Assembly (NCBI RefSeq): GCF_001320245.1 | Contig: NZ_BCBA01000034.1 | Span: 43,699 to 107,698, forward strand | Direction of reading: 5' to 3' | DNA from: Pseudomonas sp. NBRC 111124 | GTDB taxonomy: Bacteria > Pseudomonadota > Gammaproteobacteria > Pseudomonadales > Pseudomonadaceae | Length of the DNA stretch: 64,000 nucleotides | Shown here: piece by piece, positions 26,598 through 35,820 of the stretch | How positions within the stretch are numbered: position 1 is the stretch's first letter | Layout: each line of letters opens with the position of its first letter | The notes under the pieces: generated by a model | What the model saw: the letters and a program-made list of their open reading frames with translations, nothing else | Databases searched by the model: none | Told to the model about the DNA's origin: nothing | Position numbers and translations under genes: made by a program

Positions 26598-29500
26598 ATG
26601 TGGTTTCAAAGATGGTTGCATCTATCCGGTGTTGACTTTCACTTGAGAAGTCAAATCAATTTATGGTTAATTCGTCGGGGTCTTTACGTGAATATTGAAG
26701 CAGGGCAAATCGAATTTTTGGGGTTCTATACTGACTATGAAGAGTGCCGTGCGGTGGTCTATCGCATGGGTATCTTGACAGCTAAGCAATATGAGTCTCG
26801 TCGTCATGCAGATCCGAGACTTCCCCCCGATCCATCTCTCATTTACAAAGAGTTCAAAGGTTGGAAATCTTTTTGCGAACAAAAGGAAAGATACAACACA
26901 TTTGAAGAGTGTAAGGTGGCCGCTCGTGCCCTGAATATCACTACACAACGCGAATATTTGAGAAGACGGCGTGAAGACCCGAAACTTCCACAAAACCCTG
27001 AGCAGATCTTCAGCGAAGAGTTCCTGGGGTGGGAGGAGTTCCTGGGTATCGGTGGAGTGCCCTATGAAACATATGAAGAGGCATCAGCCGCTGCGGTGCG
27101 CCTTGGATGCACGAATAAAGCGTACTATCGCCAACGACGCAAGGAAGACCCTCGCCTAGTGGCAAGTCCAATGGCGCATTACTCCCAACATTGGAAGGGC
27201 TGGGATCACTTTCTCAAGCGTGGGGCTTATGCCGAAGTGAGGGTGCATGTCTCTGCTTTAGACGCAGTGACCGAATTCAATGACGTCCGTGCACCGATTG
27301 GAAAAGCTACCCGAACGCCAGTCCCACGGCTCAGACCAGGTCTGGTGGCAATCGAATTCATGAGTCTGAATGATGCAAAGAGGCTCATGAAAGAAAGAGG
27401 CGTAGTGCTGCAAAGAGAATATCGAGAGCTACTTGCTGAGTTCCCTAATCTCCCGCCTGACCCAATGACCCATTACGGCGATGCCTTTGTGAACTGGGAC
27501 GTCTTCTTGGGTCGGCCAGAGATATATAAGACTTTCGAGGAATGCCAGAAAGCAGCGCAAGCGCTGGGGATTGTAGGTTGGCGAGATTATATGTTACGCC
27601 GGCACGAAGACCCACGGCTACCATCGGAGCCCCAGCAGTTTCCTGAATTTCTCACGTGGGAACATTTTTTGGGAAAGGCCGATATTCCCTATCCCACATA
27701 TGAAGAGGCTTCGACGGCAGCTCGGAATTTGGGGATCACGAGTCGTGATATTTATACGCGCCGTCGAAAGGAAGATCCACGCTTGGTCGCTAGCCCGCAA
27801 CGCCAATATCCCAATGAATGGAAAGGTTGGGGAGAGTTCTTGCAGGCGACTGTGAAGCGTAAACCAAAATCAGCTGCGCTTTTCGCACAATATTACGCAA
27901 CCTATGAAGAGTTCGTTGTAGCGGCTAGGAAGCATGATTTTCGTAATCAAGCAGATTACAAAAAGCGATGCGTAATTGATCCTAAACTACCTAAAAACCC
28001 GGTATGCGTTTATGCAGATAAGTGGGTTGGTTGGGGGCTGGCATTAAAGGGGGAGGAGGGTTTCAAACCGCTTGATTGGAAGGTATGTAAAAAAATTGCG
28101 CTGGCATATAGGTTCACTGGCCCTACAGATTATGCAGAACGCTACAAGGTTGACCCTCGTCTGCCGGCCGATCCCGTCAAAAAATACCCTGGGTTTCCCG
28201 GATGGAAGGTATTTCTTTTGCCTGAAGAAATCGTCAGCCTAGATGATCTCAAGCATGCAGTGAAGGTGTTGAAGCTTAAAAGTCGCGATGAATACATTGA
28301 GGCTTGTAAAACTATTTCTATTCTACCAGGGGATCCCGAAGTTGTATTTGCGCTAGCGTGGGTCGATTGGTACGACCTACTGGGGAAAATCACCCCTTAC
28401 AGCTACGACGAAGTCCAACAAATTTTTCAGGCGAGTGGATGTAAAACTTGGGATGACGTCTCAAAGCGGGTTCGCGAGTTGAATGATCCTCGGATCCCTA
28501 ACGTTAACCATTTTCCCAAAATTTATAGCCAATGGTCGAACGTTTACGATTTTCTAGGAGGAGAACTCCCCTACACACTTGAGTATGTGACTAAAGCGAC
28601 GGCTGGCTGGGTTGAGGACGTCAAGCGCTTTATTAAACACAAACAAAAAAAAGGAACTGTTGAATCCTCAATTTGTAGATTCCTTCGTCATTTCGTTGAG
28701 CCACATGGTCTGGGTAGCAATGTCATTGAGTTCATGCTGCTGGACAAGATTAATGTCCGTCAGTACGAAGAGTTTCTTTGCAGTATGCAAAGTCCAAATA
28801 CGGCTCGCTTGGTTTGGAGCTATGTGCATGAATTTTTGGAGGATGCACTGCGCGTTCATTTCACTGAAGAGGACGAGGATACTGGGGATGTTTATCGAGT
28901 AGTGGGTGCTGCTAACCCCTTGGCAGCGGCGGAATTTGACGGGTATAAAAGCTCTCCTAGTGAAAGTGTTAAACCAGTACTTGCTTTCCATTTTGTAAAT
29001 TCGATCCGTGACTGGATTGTACCAGAGGGCGCAAAGACGCTGGGAGATCTCAAGGCACTTCATGGCTTTGACAGTGATTATCATAAAGTGCCTGCGTCTG
29101 TAATCGACTTTGATGACCCTAATTGCGTGTGGCGCAAAACTGGCAATGATTATTACCTCTGGTATCCGGGGCATTGGATAGCGCTACTTGCTCTTGTTTC
29201 CGTGCCAGCCCGTGGTCGGCAGATCATGTACAACGACTCTGGGGAGGCGGATGAGTATATCGCTGAGCTTGTCGATGGGAAGTTGGTTTGGACGCTCAAT
29301 ACGAGACCCATGGCTACTCCAGGTGTCCAGCAGGCGTTTGTCACAAACACGGACGGTGGATGGGGAATGCATTTCACATCCAATAAGACCGATGCAAACG
29401 GTGAAGGGTATAGCGTCCCCTGGATTCCGGAGCAGTTGGCCTACTGGCTGGTTGTCTTAAGGCGTTGGCAGGAAAAGTACAACCCAGTAACGGCCCCTAC

Positions 29501-30989
29501 AAAATGGACTGAGTGTCAGAGCCGATGCAATTTTTCGCATGCAGATTTGGCGAAAAAGGGACAGAACGTATTCCTATTCAGGGCTCTTAACGAAAATCAG
29601 CCACCCTTGTTCAACGATCATATGAAGAAGCGGCTCTGGGCCGCGCTTTATCACATTCAGCCTGACGATCTGGAGCTTGCTCAATACCGAGGGAATCCTG
29701 AGAATCCTCAGGAGCGTATTGTTCTGGGTCGATACAGTTCGAAATTTACGCCGCATAGCATGCGAGTGAGCCTGATCACCGCCTACATCATGGATGGTGG
29801 GATGGATCCAACGGTGTTGATGAAGGTTGTAGGCCACGCCTCGATAGTGATGACAATCTACTATGCGAAGCTCACGACTGCTCATGTCCGACACATTATG
29901 ACGGAGGTTGAAAAGCGTGCCCAACTGAACGAGGCTCGTGATCTTCAAATCATGATCGAGCAACGTGAAGTGGAGAAGCTTCGTCCTTTGCTGGTTTCTA
30001 GTACCGCTGAAGCATTGGATATGTTGCTGTCGGAACGGGCTGGCACGCAGCTTGTGCGGGACTATGGAATTTGCCCCTATGCTGGTTCCCGCTGCCATGA
30101 CGGCGGTGCAGCCCATAAAGGTAAATACTGGCTGCCTGTCGCAAGTGGTCATCTGGGTGAGCAGAATTGCCCACGCTGCAGGCATCTCGTCACTGGCCCA
30201 GTATTCCTCGGCGGGATGACAGCCTTGTGGAACGAACTGTCGTTGAACGTTCGGCTTCAATACGATCAGTATGCCGATTTGGAGCGCAGGATTGCGAAAT
30301 ACCGACAGCGGTTGGATGAGATTCGGTATGAGCGTTTTGATCAGATTGGGGTCAAGGACTTTGATGATACTGAGAAGAACCGCATAGGTGTGGCGATGCG
30401 TAAGCTTGCCTCCGAAGTCGAGACCGTCGCAAAAAAAATGGACATGTACCTGTGCGACATGCAGGCACTGACGAAGCTTATCGAAAAATCTCGTATCGTG
30501 CTGAACAGCCAAGCTGAGGCGGAAGGAGCCTCCGAGGGTCAGGGCCTCCAACTCATCGTCAGTGATAAAAGCGAGGTGCAGGTTGGGTTTGAGGAAACAT
30601 CCTTGTTCCAACAGCTCCATGAGGTTTGTGTCAATGCCACTATTTACGATTCAGTATCGGCGGTCATGGCCACGCCTCGCCGCTCACAGATGATCGACCG
30701 CATGACCTTGAGCAACGGTATTCGACCAGTGATGTTTGAGCTCAGCGAGGATGAGCAACTGAAGCTAGGTAACCAGATCGTCGAGTTTTTCAAGCGCCGC
30801 TTGAGCAGCTCCGAACGTATAGATCAACTCATCAACGGTGACATCAAGCTGGAAGATCTGCATGGCTTGGAGGAGATCACCCACAGAGAGTACGCGGACT
30901 TGCTTTCATCTGAGCCATTGCTGGGATTGTCATACGCTGGGCCGACGGCTGTTCCAAGTGGGGCTTTCGATGTTGAAGTCCTGGTATGA
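26598..30989 (+). CDS. gmtZ: GmtZ, VPA1269-type giant integrase-like protein
   Basis: Up to 1463 residues. Residues about 35-650 hold at least seven degenerate tandem units of about 55-65 residues (consensus Y.TYEE...AA..LGI....Y..RR.EDPRLP..P...Y.GW..FLG), matching the phage-integrase repeat unit. Residues about 690-1100 form a tyrosine-recombinase-like half with VSVPARGRQIMYND, TPHSMRVSLITAYI (HxxR), VVGHASIVMTIYYAK (GH...Y). A Cys/His cluster follows (CPYAGSRCHDG, NCPRCRHLV, residues about 1158-1200), then a helical tail. The start is unsure: ATG 26598 lacks a ribosome site, whereas GTG 26688 has GGGG 7 nt before it. Confidence 0.82.
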   Translation: MWFQRWLHLSGVDFHLRSQINLWLIRRGLYVNIEAGQIEFLGFYTDYEECRAVVYRMGILTAKQYESRRHADPRLPPDPSLIYKEFKGWKSFCEQKERYNTFEECKVAARALNITTQREYLRRRREDPKLPQNPEQIFSEEFLGWEEFLGIGGVPYETYEEASAAAVRLGCTNKAYYRQRRKEDPRLVASPMAHYSQHWKGWDHFLKRGAYAEVRVHVSALDAVTEFNDVRAPIGKATRTPVPRLRPGLVAIEFMSLNDAKRLMKERGVVLQREYRELLAEFPNLPPDPMTHYGDAFVNWDVFLGRPEIYKTFEECQKAAQALGIVGWRDYMLRRHEDPRLPSEPQQFPEFLTWEHFLGKADIPYPTYEEASTAARNLGITSRDIYTRRRKEDPRLVASPQRQYPNEWKGWGEFLQATVKRKPKSAALFAQYYATYEEFVVAARKHDFRNQADYKKRCVIDPKLPKNPVCVYADKWVGWGLALKGEEGFKPLDWKVCKKIALAYRFTGPTDYAERYKVDPRLPADPVKKYPGFPGWKVFLLPEEIVSLDDLKHAVKVLKLKSRDEYIEACKTISILPGDPEVVFALAWVDWYDLLGKITPYSYDEVQQIFQASGCKTWDDVSKRVRELNDPRIPNVNHFPKIYSQWSNVYDFLGGELPYTLEYVTKATAGWVEDVKRFIKHKQKKGTVESSICRFLRHFVEPHGLGSNVIEFMLLDKINVRQYEEFLCSMQSPNTARLVWSYVHEFLEDALRVHFTEEDEDTGDVYRVVGAANPLAAAEFDGYKSSPSESVKPVLAFHFVNSIRDWIVPEGAKTLGDLKALHGFDSDYHKVPASVIDFDDPNCVWRKTGNDYYLWYPGHWIALLALVSVPARGRQIMYNDSGEADEYIAELVDGKLVWTLNTRPMATPGVQQAFVTNTDGGWGMHFTSNKTDANGEGYSVPWIPEQLAYWLVVLRRWQEKYNPVTAPTKWTECQSRCNFSHADLAKKGQNVFLFRALNENQPPLFNDHMKKRLWAALYHIQPDDLELAQYRGNPENPQERIVLGRYSSKFTPHSMRVSLITAYIMDGGMDPTVLMKVVGHASIVMTIYYAKLTTAHVRHIMTEVEKRAQLNEARDLQIMIEQREVEKLRPLLVSSTAEALDMLLSERAGTQLVRDYGICPYAGSRCHDGGAAHKGKYWLPVASGHLGEQNCPRCRHLVTGPVFLGGMTALWNELSLNVRLQYDQYADLERRIAKYRQRLDEIRYERFDQIGVKDFDDTEKNRIGVAMRKLASEVETVAKKMDMYLCDMQALTKLIEKSRIVLNSQAEAEGASEGQGLQLIVSDKSEVQVGFEETSLFQQLHEVCVNATIYDSVSAVMATPRRSQMIDRMTLSNGIRPVMFELSEDEQLKLGNQIVEFFKRRLSSSERIDQLINGDIKLEDLHGLEEITHREYADLLSSEPLLGLSYAGPTAVPSGAFDVEVLV

Positions 30990-31029
30990 TCACAGGCATG
31001 CTTGACGAGTGGAAGAACTGTGGATTGAG

Positions 31030-31632
31030 ATGATGTCACCCGAAGAAATGCTCGCACACTTGTGCAACAAATCGCCGAAGCAAAAGGACTACCTGCAGGC
31101 TGTATATGCGGTCTGCAAGGAGCACGCCGAATCGGGTAGCACTGACTTTTCTGTGGCCACGATCGCGCGCATTGGCGCCGAGCGTGGCGTTCCAAAAGCC
31201 CAGAGCATCAGGAATAAGACCGGCGAAAACTACCGCGCTTTGATTTCAACCTTCGCCACTTCCGATGAAGCGCGCAAGCGACCTCCCAGGCCGCGTAGAT
31301 CCGACGCCTGGGCCGATGAGATCGAAGACGTCAAGCAGCGCCTGCTGACTCAGCAAGTCCTTGCGGAGCTTGCTCAAGCTCAGCGCACCATCAAAGAGTT
31401 TATCCCACCTGGTATGGTGATTCGTGTCGACGACCGAAAGCACACAGGTGCGCCGGAGTTCAAGCTGACGCCGTTTGAACGTGAGGCCCTGGAGCACTTG
31501 CTTTCGGATGAGTTTCTGCAGCGATGGCGGCTGCAGCGGGGCAAGCGCGGGGATGTCTTGGACGGTAAAGGTACCCCGTTGTTCATGCCAGGCACTCTCC
31601 AGGCGTTGGAGAAGGCTCTCAAGCATCTCTAG
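31030..31632 (+). CDS. gmtX: GmtX, third protein of the GMT element
   Basis: About 200 residues. The N-terminal part (residues 10-70, YLQAVYAVCKEHAESG and TDFSVATIARIGAERGVPKAQSIRNKTG, shortened) looks like a winged or gamma-delta-resolvase-associated DNA-binding helix set, and the C-terminus has a short FMPGTLQALEKAL motif. Its role in GMT elements is unknown. It follows gmtZ by 20-40 nt, so cotranscription is likely. The start could be GTG 31009 or ATG 31030/31033; none has a strong ribosome site. Confidence 0.75.
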   Translation: MMSPEEMLAHLCNKSPKQKDYLQAVYAVCKEHAESGSTDFSVATIARIGAERGVPKAQSIRNKTGENYRALISTFATSDEARKRPPRPRRSDAWADEIEDVKQRLLTQQVLAELAQAQRTIKEFIPPGMVIRVDDRKHTGAPEFKLTPFEREALEHLLSDEFLQRWRLQRGKRGDVLDGKGTPLFMPGTLQALEKALKHL

Positions 31633-31781
31633 GCGATCGCCGATGCTCGGCCCTCATGTTCACCTAGGGTCGAGCTGTATCGTGGGGCTGAGAGCTTTCC
31701 GCTGCACCTACAGGTGTCCTCCATCGGTGGAGGAGGGATGATGTATTTGGCATCACCAGCTCTTCGATAAATCTTGTGTCC

Positions 31782-32729
31782 TCAAGCCTCATCATGCATC
31801 TGCAGGCTGTCTAAGGCCTGCAGGTCGCAGACCCCTTTGAGCTCAGTAAAATCAATGTAGATATCTTGTTCACCTTCAGCATACGAAGCGATGCGGTACT
31901 CTGGGAAGATGAATAGCATTCCATACGTGAGGATGGTGAAGAGGGAGAAGTTTTCTTCGGTCGGTTTTGTGCCCAAATTCAGCGAAAACTCTTCGTATCT
32001 ACCCGTAGCGGCAAGACGGTTGCGAATGAAGTCTGCCAGTGTGGGTAACCGCTGCAGATCTCCCAGGAGGTACTCCAGAGTTACAGGGCGGAAGGGCGAA
32101 AGTGTGTAGTTAAGCACCCGGGTTTCGCGGGCCCCATGGGCGGCCCCGGGATGGTAGGTGTCGATTGCATACCGGATGCTTATGACCCGCTCATCACGTC
32201 GCACTATCTCATAGCTGCCCTTGAGACTTGCAGGCCAATTGCGGAGGTGTTCGGGGAGGCTCCCGGGATCTTTTTCCCATTCGGCTTGGCCAGACTGGAA
32301 CTCTGCCAAAAGCTCAAGACCCCAGGCCTCAATGTTTCGAGACACAATGCGTTCAAGTGGATTTGGGAAATCCGGAAAATCGAACTGAAAACGGAAGCCT
32401 GGCGAAGATCGATTTATCTCTTTCAAGCGTCGTTTGATTTCAACGGCTTCTGCTTGAAAGGTGCCGTTATCATGACGCCCGAATTCCTTGGCCAGGTTTT
32501 CCTTGTAAATAAGCAGCGACTTCCGGTCGATGTCACCTTGGTGTGCCCGGCGGTGGCAGATAGGGCAGAGTGCGATCAGGTTGGAATATTCGTGCTTCTG
32601 GCAATCAGCCCAAGGAACAATGTGGTGGACGTCGAGCTCGGTTTGATTGCACCGAGGAATGGCGCAGCGGTGGCCAGCCTCCACCAGCACGGCTCGTCGG
32701 ATGTCAGCAGGAATGTCTGGTCGGCTCAA
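31782..32729 (-). CDS. HNH endonuclease fused to an RsiV/DUF3298-like domain
   Basis: 315 residues. N-terminal HNH nuclease: C22/C27, ELDVHHIVPW (catalytic His pair), NLIALCPICHRRAH (Asn, CxxC, His). From about residue 200 the sequence switches to a DUF3298/RsiV-type pattern (VLNYTLSPFRPVTLEYLL; SLFTILTYGMLFIFPEYRI; shortened), normally an extracytoplasmic sensor fold. No signal peptide or TM is present. TTG 32729 is used because GGAG lies 8 nt upstream and no ATG is near. It is the first cargo gene after gmtX and runs the opposite way. A phage-restricting role is inferred. Confidence 0.7.
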   Translation of the reverse strand: MSRPDIPADIRRAVLVEAGHRCAIPRCNQTELDVHHIVPWADCQKHEYSNLIALCPICHRRAHQGDIDRKSLLIYKENLAKEFGRHDNGTFQAEAVEIKRRLKEINRSSPGFRFQFDFPDFPNPLERIVSRNIEAWGLELLAEFQSGQAEWEKDPGSLPEHLRNWPASLKGSYEIVRRDERVISIRYAIDTYHPGAAHGARETRVLNYTLSPFRPVTLEYLLGDLQRLPTLADFIRNRLAATGRYEEFSLNLGTKPTEENFSLFTILTYGMLFIFPEYRIASYAEGEQDIYIDFTELKGVCDLQALDSLQMHDEA

Positions 32730-32901
32730 TGAATGATCTCCAAGCCTTGATACTTAACTGGTTAAGATTATGGGTGGCAGACGACAGGTTTGCGAGGTCA
32801 GAAGAGTGAGAGCGCGGCCCGCGGTGTGAAGGCCGGCCTGTTCTTTAGCCCACTTCCAGCTCCGAATAGGGAGGTAAGACAGGGTGTTTCCTTGTGGTGT
32901 G

Positions 32902-33618
32902 CTAATTTGATCGCTCATCTCCATACATCTCTGAAACTTTTTCAAGATTAGAGACGTAGATCTGTGATTTCAACCATAGTCCTGCCTTCACCATCGGATC
33001 ATTCGATTCTTTGTATCCTTGAAATATATTATCAAAACCCCTTACCACCAAGTATACTCCAGCGGTTAATAAAACAACATATAAGTCAAAGTTCATGGAG
33101 CTAAACCAATTTTCTGCTCCGAAAGAGCGGTATGAGGCAATGCTTACCCCAGCCACTATTTCCGACAAACCGTAGGAGACGCGCCAAAATGTTCGGACTG
33201 CGAAAAATATCACTCCAACAATAAATGTTAATAGTCCGACAAGTAAAGAGGATTTATAGGTTTGGGCGATATGGCTGGACGCATACTCCCAGAGCTCAGT
33301 CAATGAAAAAATGCTACCCAAAATAATGCTAAAAAGTACTGTGCCAAATAAGATTGTTCCAGCTGCGGCCCGCACCCCCGATAGCAACCTTCGTCCCATG
33401 CTAAGTTTGGAGCCGGCAGCGATTGAGAGAAAAAATGAAAATATAGAAAAAATGAGTGATATAGTCAGCGGGAGTTTGAAGAACTGCCATCCGCGGACAG
33501 TGACAGCATAACCAAGGCACATGACTATCACTAAACTAAAAGCAACCCCCAAAGGCCCTTCTATTTTTAAGGCCCAATCCTTGCCTTTAGAAGTTATCAG
33601 GCTCACATCTCCCCCCAT
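32902..33618 (-). CDS. multi-pass membrane protein of unknown function
   Basis: 238 residues with about five TM helices (e.g. GVAFSLVIVMCLGYAV, LPLTISLIFSIFSFFLSIAA, TILFGTVLFSIILGSIF, SLLVGLLTFIVGVIFFAV, FDLYVVLLTAGVYLVV; shortened where needed). ATG 33618 follows GGGGAA. The gene is A+T-rich relative to its surroundings, a sign of transfer. It lies between the HNH gene and the CBASS-like pair, all on the minus strand, but gaps of about 170 nt make a single operon uncertain. No family was recognised; a membrane effector is one possibility. Confidence 0.65.
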   Translation of the reverse strand: MGGDVSLITSKGKDWALKIEGPLGVAFSLVIVMCLGYAVTVRGWQFFKLPLTISLIFSIFSFFLSIAAGSKLSMGRRLLSGVRAAAGTILFGTVLFSIILGSIFSLTELWEYASSHIAQTYKSSLLVGLLTFIVGVIFFAVRTFWRVSYGLSEIVAGVSIASYRSFGAENWFSSMNFDLYVVLLTAGVYLVVRGFDNIFQGYKESNDPMVKAGLWLKSQIYVSNLEKVSEMYGDERSN

Positions 33619-33796
33619 GAACAATTTCCCCTACAAATTATTGATTTATGTCAAGTGTAAGTTGGATTCGCCATGCGCACCTCTCGCACGCTACCACCCA
33701 GACTGCAAAGTTTGATGCCTCAGGATTTATTGTCAATCTGTAGATTAGGGTAAAAATTTGGCAGGTTTGTGTGGGACTCTACACCCCCTGCAGCAG

Positions 33797-35080
33797 TCAG
33801 ATCGGGACGACGATCCGGCTTCGAGCCACGCATACGTTCTCTTTGACGGCATAGCACTCCACGTAGTGGTCGCCCTGGAAGGTAGAGTGTTCAGTGATCT
33901 GTCGGTAACCGCTGTCGATGCGAATCTGGCCGCGGATCATGTCGCGCTCAATAGCCTGAGGCCCGACGTTCTTCACCTTCCAGTAAATTTTGTATGGTGG
34001 TGGAACATCGATCTCGGAGACCCAGAACGTCAATTCACGCTGCCTGGGAATACGATACGCGATGACGCGTGACATGAGGTTGCGCAGCCGGTCGCCCTCA
34101 TTTTTGACCGAGCAATCGATGCGCAGGGTGTACTGGATGTCGAGACTGAATTTTTGACCGATGAACTGCTCGGCGTTTTTGACGCGGTTCTCTGCGATTG
34201 CCTGTTTCTTTTCCTGCTCGACATATTCTGGGAAGTGCTCGCCGAACACAGTGCTCCACCGCTCATGGGCAACCTCGGCATCATCCAGCGCCTCCTGTAA
34301 GCGTCTCAGGGCCTTCTTGGCCTTGGGATGAAAGTTGCCTGATTTGGTGACGATGGAGCCACTGCCGGGTGCACGCCATTGCTCCTTCTCTTCATCGATA
34401 TCAACCAGGTAGGCGAAGAAGTCACGGGTCATTTCGCTGTAGGCGGCATAGGACTTGGTGTCGTAGTCCGTCGTCTCCTTGAGGAACTGGTAGCAAAGGG
34501 TATCGATCAGCATTCCCTTCAATGGCACACCATGGTCGTTTTTCCAAGCTCGCACCATTTTGCATAGACGCTTGAGATTATGATTTTTGTCCTGGTTCAG
34601 CGCGTTGATCTCATCGATTTCAGCGACTGGGTTACAGGTTTTCCAGCTGCCTCCGTCATTGGCATCGGGGTAGGTATAGCTGCCATCTTCATGCTCGAAT
34701 GCCGGAAGCACCTCGACCACGTAGTCCGAGAAATTTATCGATACTACCTGCTGCTGGGCCCTCACCTCATGGTTCGGGAAGCGTTCTTTCAGAGCCAGGC
34801 GAATCTCACCGAGCAGTGACGATTGCTTGTTGTTCTCGTAGCGCTGAAAACGGTCGTACACCGACCACGGGAGCACGAAGGCCATGTCCAGATCGCTCAC
34901 GCCATGGACTGCGGTATGTCGACCGTACGATCCGACCTGGCGGCAGTGAAGTGTCTCTGAGGTGCTGTCGTAGTATTTTTCGTTGAGCTTCTCGGTAATC
35001 TGCCGGTAGCTTTTGGAGATCTCGTCGGCATTTTTGACCGCCAGGTTTCTACGAAACTGCTCGAAAAGCTCTTTACTCAT
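33797..35080 (-). CDS. CD-NTase (CBASS nucleotide second-messenger synthase) with C-terminal sensor domain
   Basis: 427 residues. The nucleotidyltransferase core has G50-S51 in QVGSYGRHTAVHG and the metal pair D63/D65 in SDLDMAF; the third acidic position appears as Glu in VVEVLPAF (about 123). An OAS-like helical domain is followed by a C-terminal domain (about 300-427, FWVSEIDVPPPYKIYWKVKN; shortened) of the adenylyl/guanylyl cyclase and SMODS C-terminal sensor type. It should make a cyclic nucleotide on infection. The start overlaps the SLATT gene by 8 nt. No E1/E2/JAB or HORMA/TRIP13 partner is present, so this is a minimal system. Confidence 0.85.
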   Translation of the reverse strand: MSKELFEQFRRNLAVKNADEISKSYRQITEKLNEKYYDSTSETLHCRQVGSYGRHTAVHGVSDLDMAFVLPWSVYDRFQRYENNKQSSLLGEIRLALKERFPNHEVRAQQQVVSINFSDYVVEVLPAFEHEDGSYTYPDANDGGSWKTCNPVAEIDEINALNQDKNHNLKRLCKMVRAWKNDHGVPLKGMLIDTLCYQFLKETTDYDTKSYAAYSEMTRDFFAYLVDIDEEKEQWRAPGSGSIVTKSGNFHPKAKKALRRLQEALDDAEVAHERWSTVFGEHFPEYVEQEKKQAIAENRVKNAEQFIGQKFSLDIQYTLRIDCSVKNEGDRLRNLMSRVIAYRIPRQRELTFWVSEIDVPPPYKIYWKVKNVGPQAIERDMIRGQIRIDSGYRQITEHSTFQGDHYVECYAVKENVCVARSRIVVPI

Positions 35081-35693
35081 GGGTGCAGGCTTCCTTCAGC
35101 GAGAGGAGAAGTTCCGGATGCGTGGCAAGCCATGACCCGCCGGCAAGAGCGATCAGAACCACTACGATCAGGGCGTATACGGAAAACGGGATCTTGTCCC
35201 TGAAAAACCTAAATTCACGGTGCTCAGCGATCCAATCGATCTGGTGATCCCAAAAGAATTTTTTGTGTGCCAGCCAGCCCGAGAACAGGATGTGTTTCCT
35301 CAGGCAGGCCGCCCCGAAATCAGCGGTGATTCGATCCAGTTCGGCTTGATCGGTGGCGGTGAATTGCTGGCTAGATTTACATCGCGCAGACATTACTCTC
35401 AGCTGATCAAGCAACTGCGTCAGCTTGTTTCCCGCTTGGAAATATTGCTCTTTGGTGTCCGCGTAGTAGGTGATGTAAAGGCTGCAAATGCCGATCACCG
35501 TAATGAGCGCTGAGACATGTTTTGCCGCCAAGAAATCGATGTAGAGCGCTAGTACGCCGATTACCAAGGAGATCAGACCGATCCGCCCAGGGGCATTCTC
35601 CACAATGTCGTAGGTGGAGAAGTGAAGCTTGGCGGAGTAACCGACGTCGTAGGCCTTTTCGGCGATCAACTTCAGCGCAACCTGCTGATCCAT
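35073..35693 (-). CDS. SLATT-domain membrane effector
   Basis: 206 residues. A helical N-terminus (LKLIAEKAYDVGYSAKLHF) precedes a TM hairpin (GRIGLISLVIGVLALYIDFL; VSALITVIGICSLYITYY, about residues 36-80), a cytosolic helical segment and a third TM near residue 172 (VYALIVVVLIALAGGSW). It matches SLATT proteins, predicted pore-forming effectors paired with CD-NTases. It precedes and overlaps the CD-NTase gene, so they are translated together. Expected role: membrane disruption and abortive infection after nucleotide signalling. Confidence 0.8.
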   Translation of the reverse strand: MDQQVALKLIAEKAYDVGYSAKLHFSTYDIVENAPGRIGLISLVIGVLALYIDFLAAKHVSALITVIGICSLYITYYADTKEQYFQAGNKLTQLLDQLRVMSARCKSSQQFTATDQAELDRITADFGAACLRKHILFSGWLAHKKFFWDHQIDWIAEHREFRFFRDKIPFSVYALIVVVLIALAGGSWLATHPELLLSLKEACTHE

Positions 35694-35820
35694 GTAGCGT
35701 ACCTGCAGTAAGTCTCATGAGATCGCCTGACTGCCGCAGATGAGCGGTAGGCCGGCGTGTCTGGCTTCTGAGCAGGCGAGAGAGCGGCGTCACCTCCTCG
35801 CCTTGAAAGCCGCGGAAGAA

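Larger units (their letters stand above)
24111..31632 (+). mobile_element. Gamma-Mobile-Trio (GMT) mobility module; left part of a defence island
   Basis: Three same-strand genes in the order gmtY, gmtZ, gmtX begin about 150 nt inside the broken channel gene. That gene set defines GMT elements, described as mobile islands loaded with antiphage and interbacterial tools. The cargo to the right (CBASS-like, Gabija, HNH and others) fits. The left edge is well set by the interrupted channel gene. The right edge is not established; 41.8-42.0 kb is a candidate, where the C-rich CATACTAT region recurs. The DNA is visibly richer in A+T than the core to the left. Confidence 0.8.

Noticed and set aside
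29574..30620. 348-codon minus-strand frame within gmtZ
   Set aside because: No ribosome site or motif; gmtZ is well supported on the plus strand.
33797..35693. Type II or III CBASS
   Set aside because: No E1/E2, JAB, HORMA or TRIP13 gene adjacent; only CD-NTase and SLATT.
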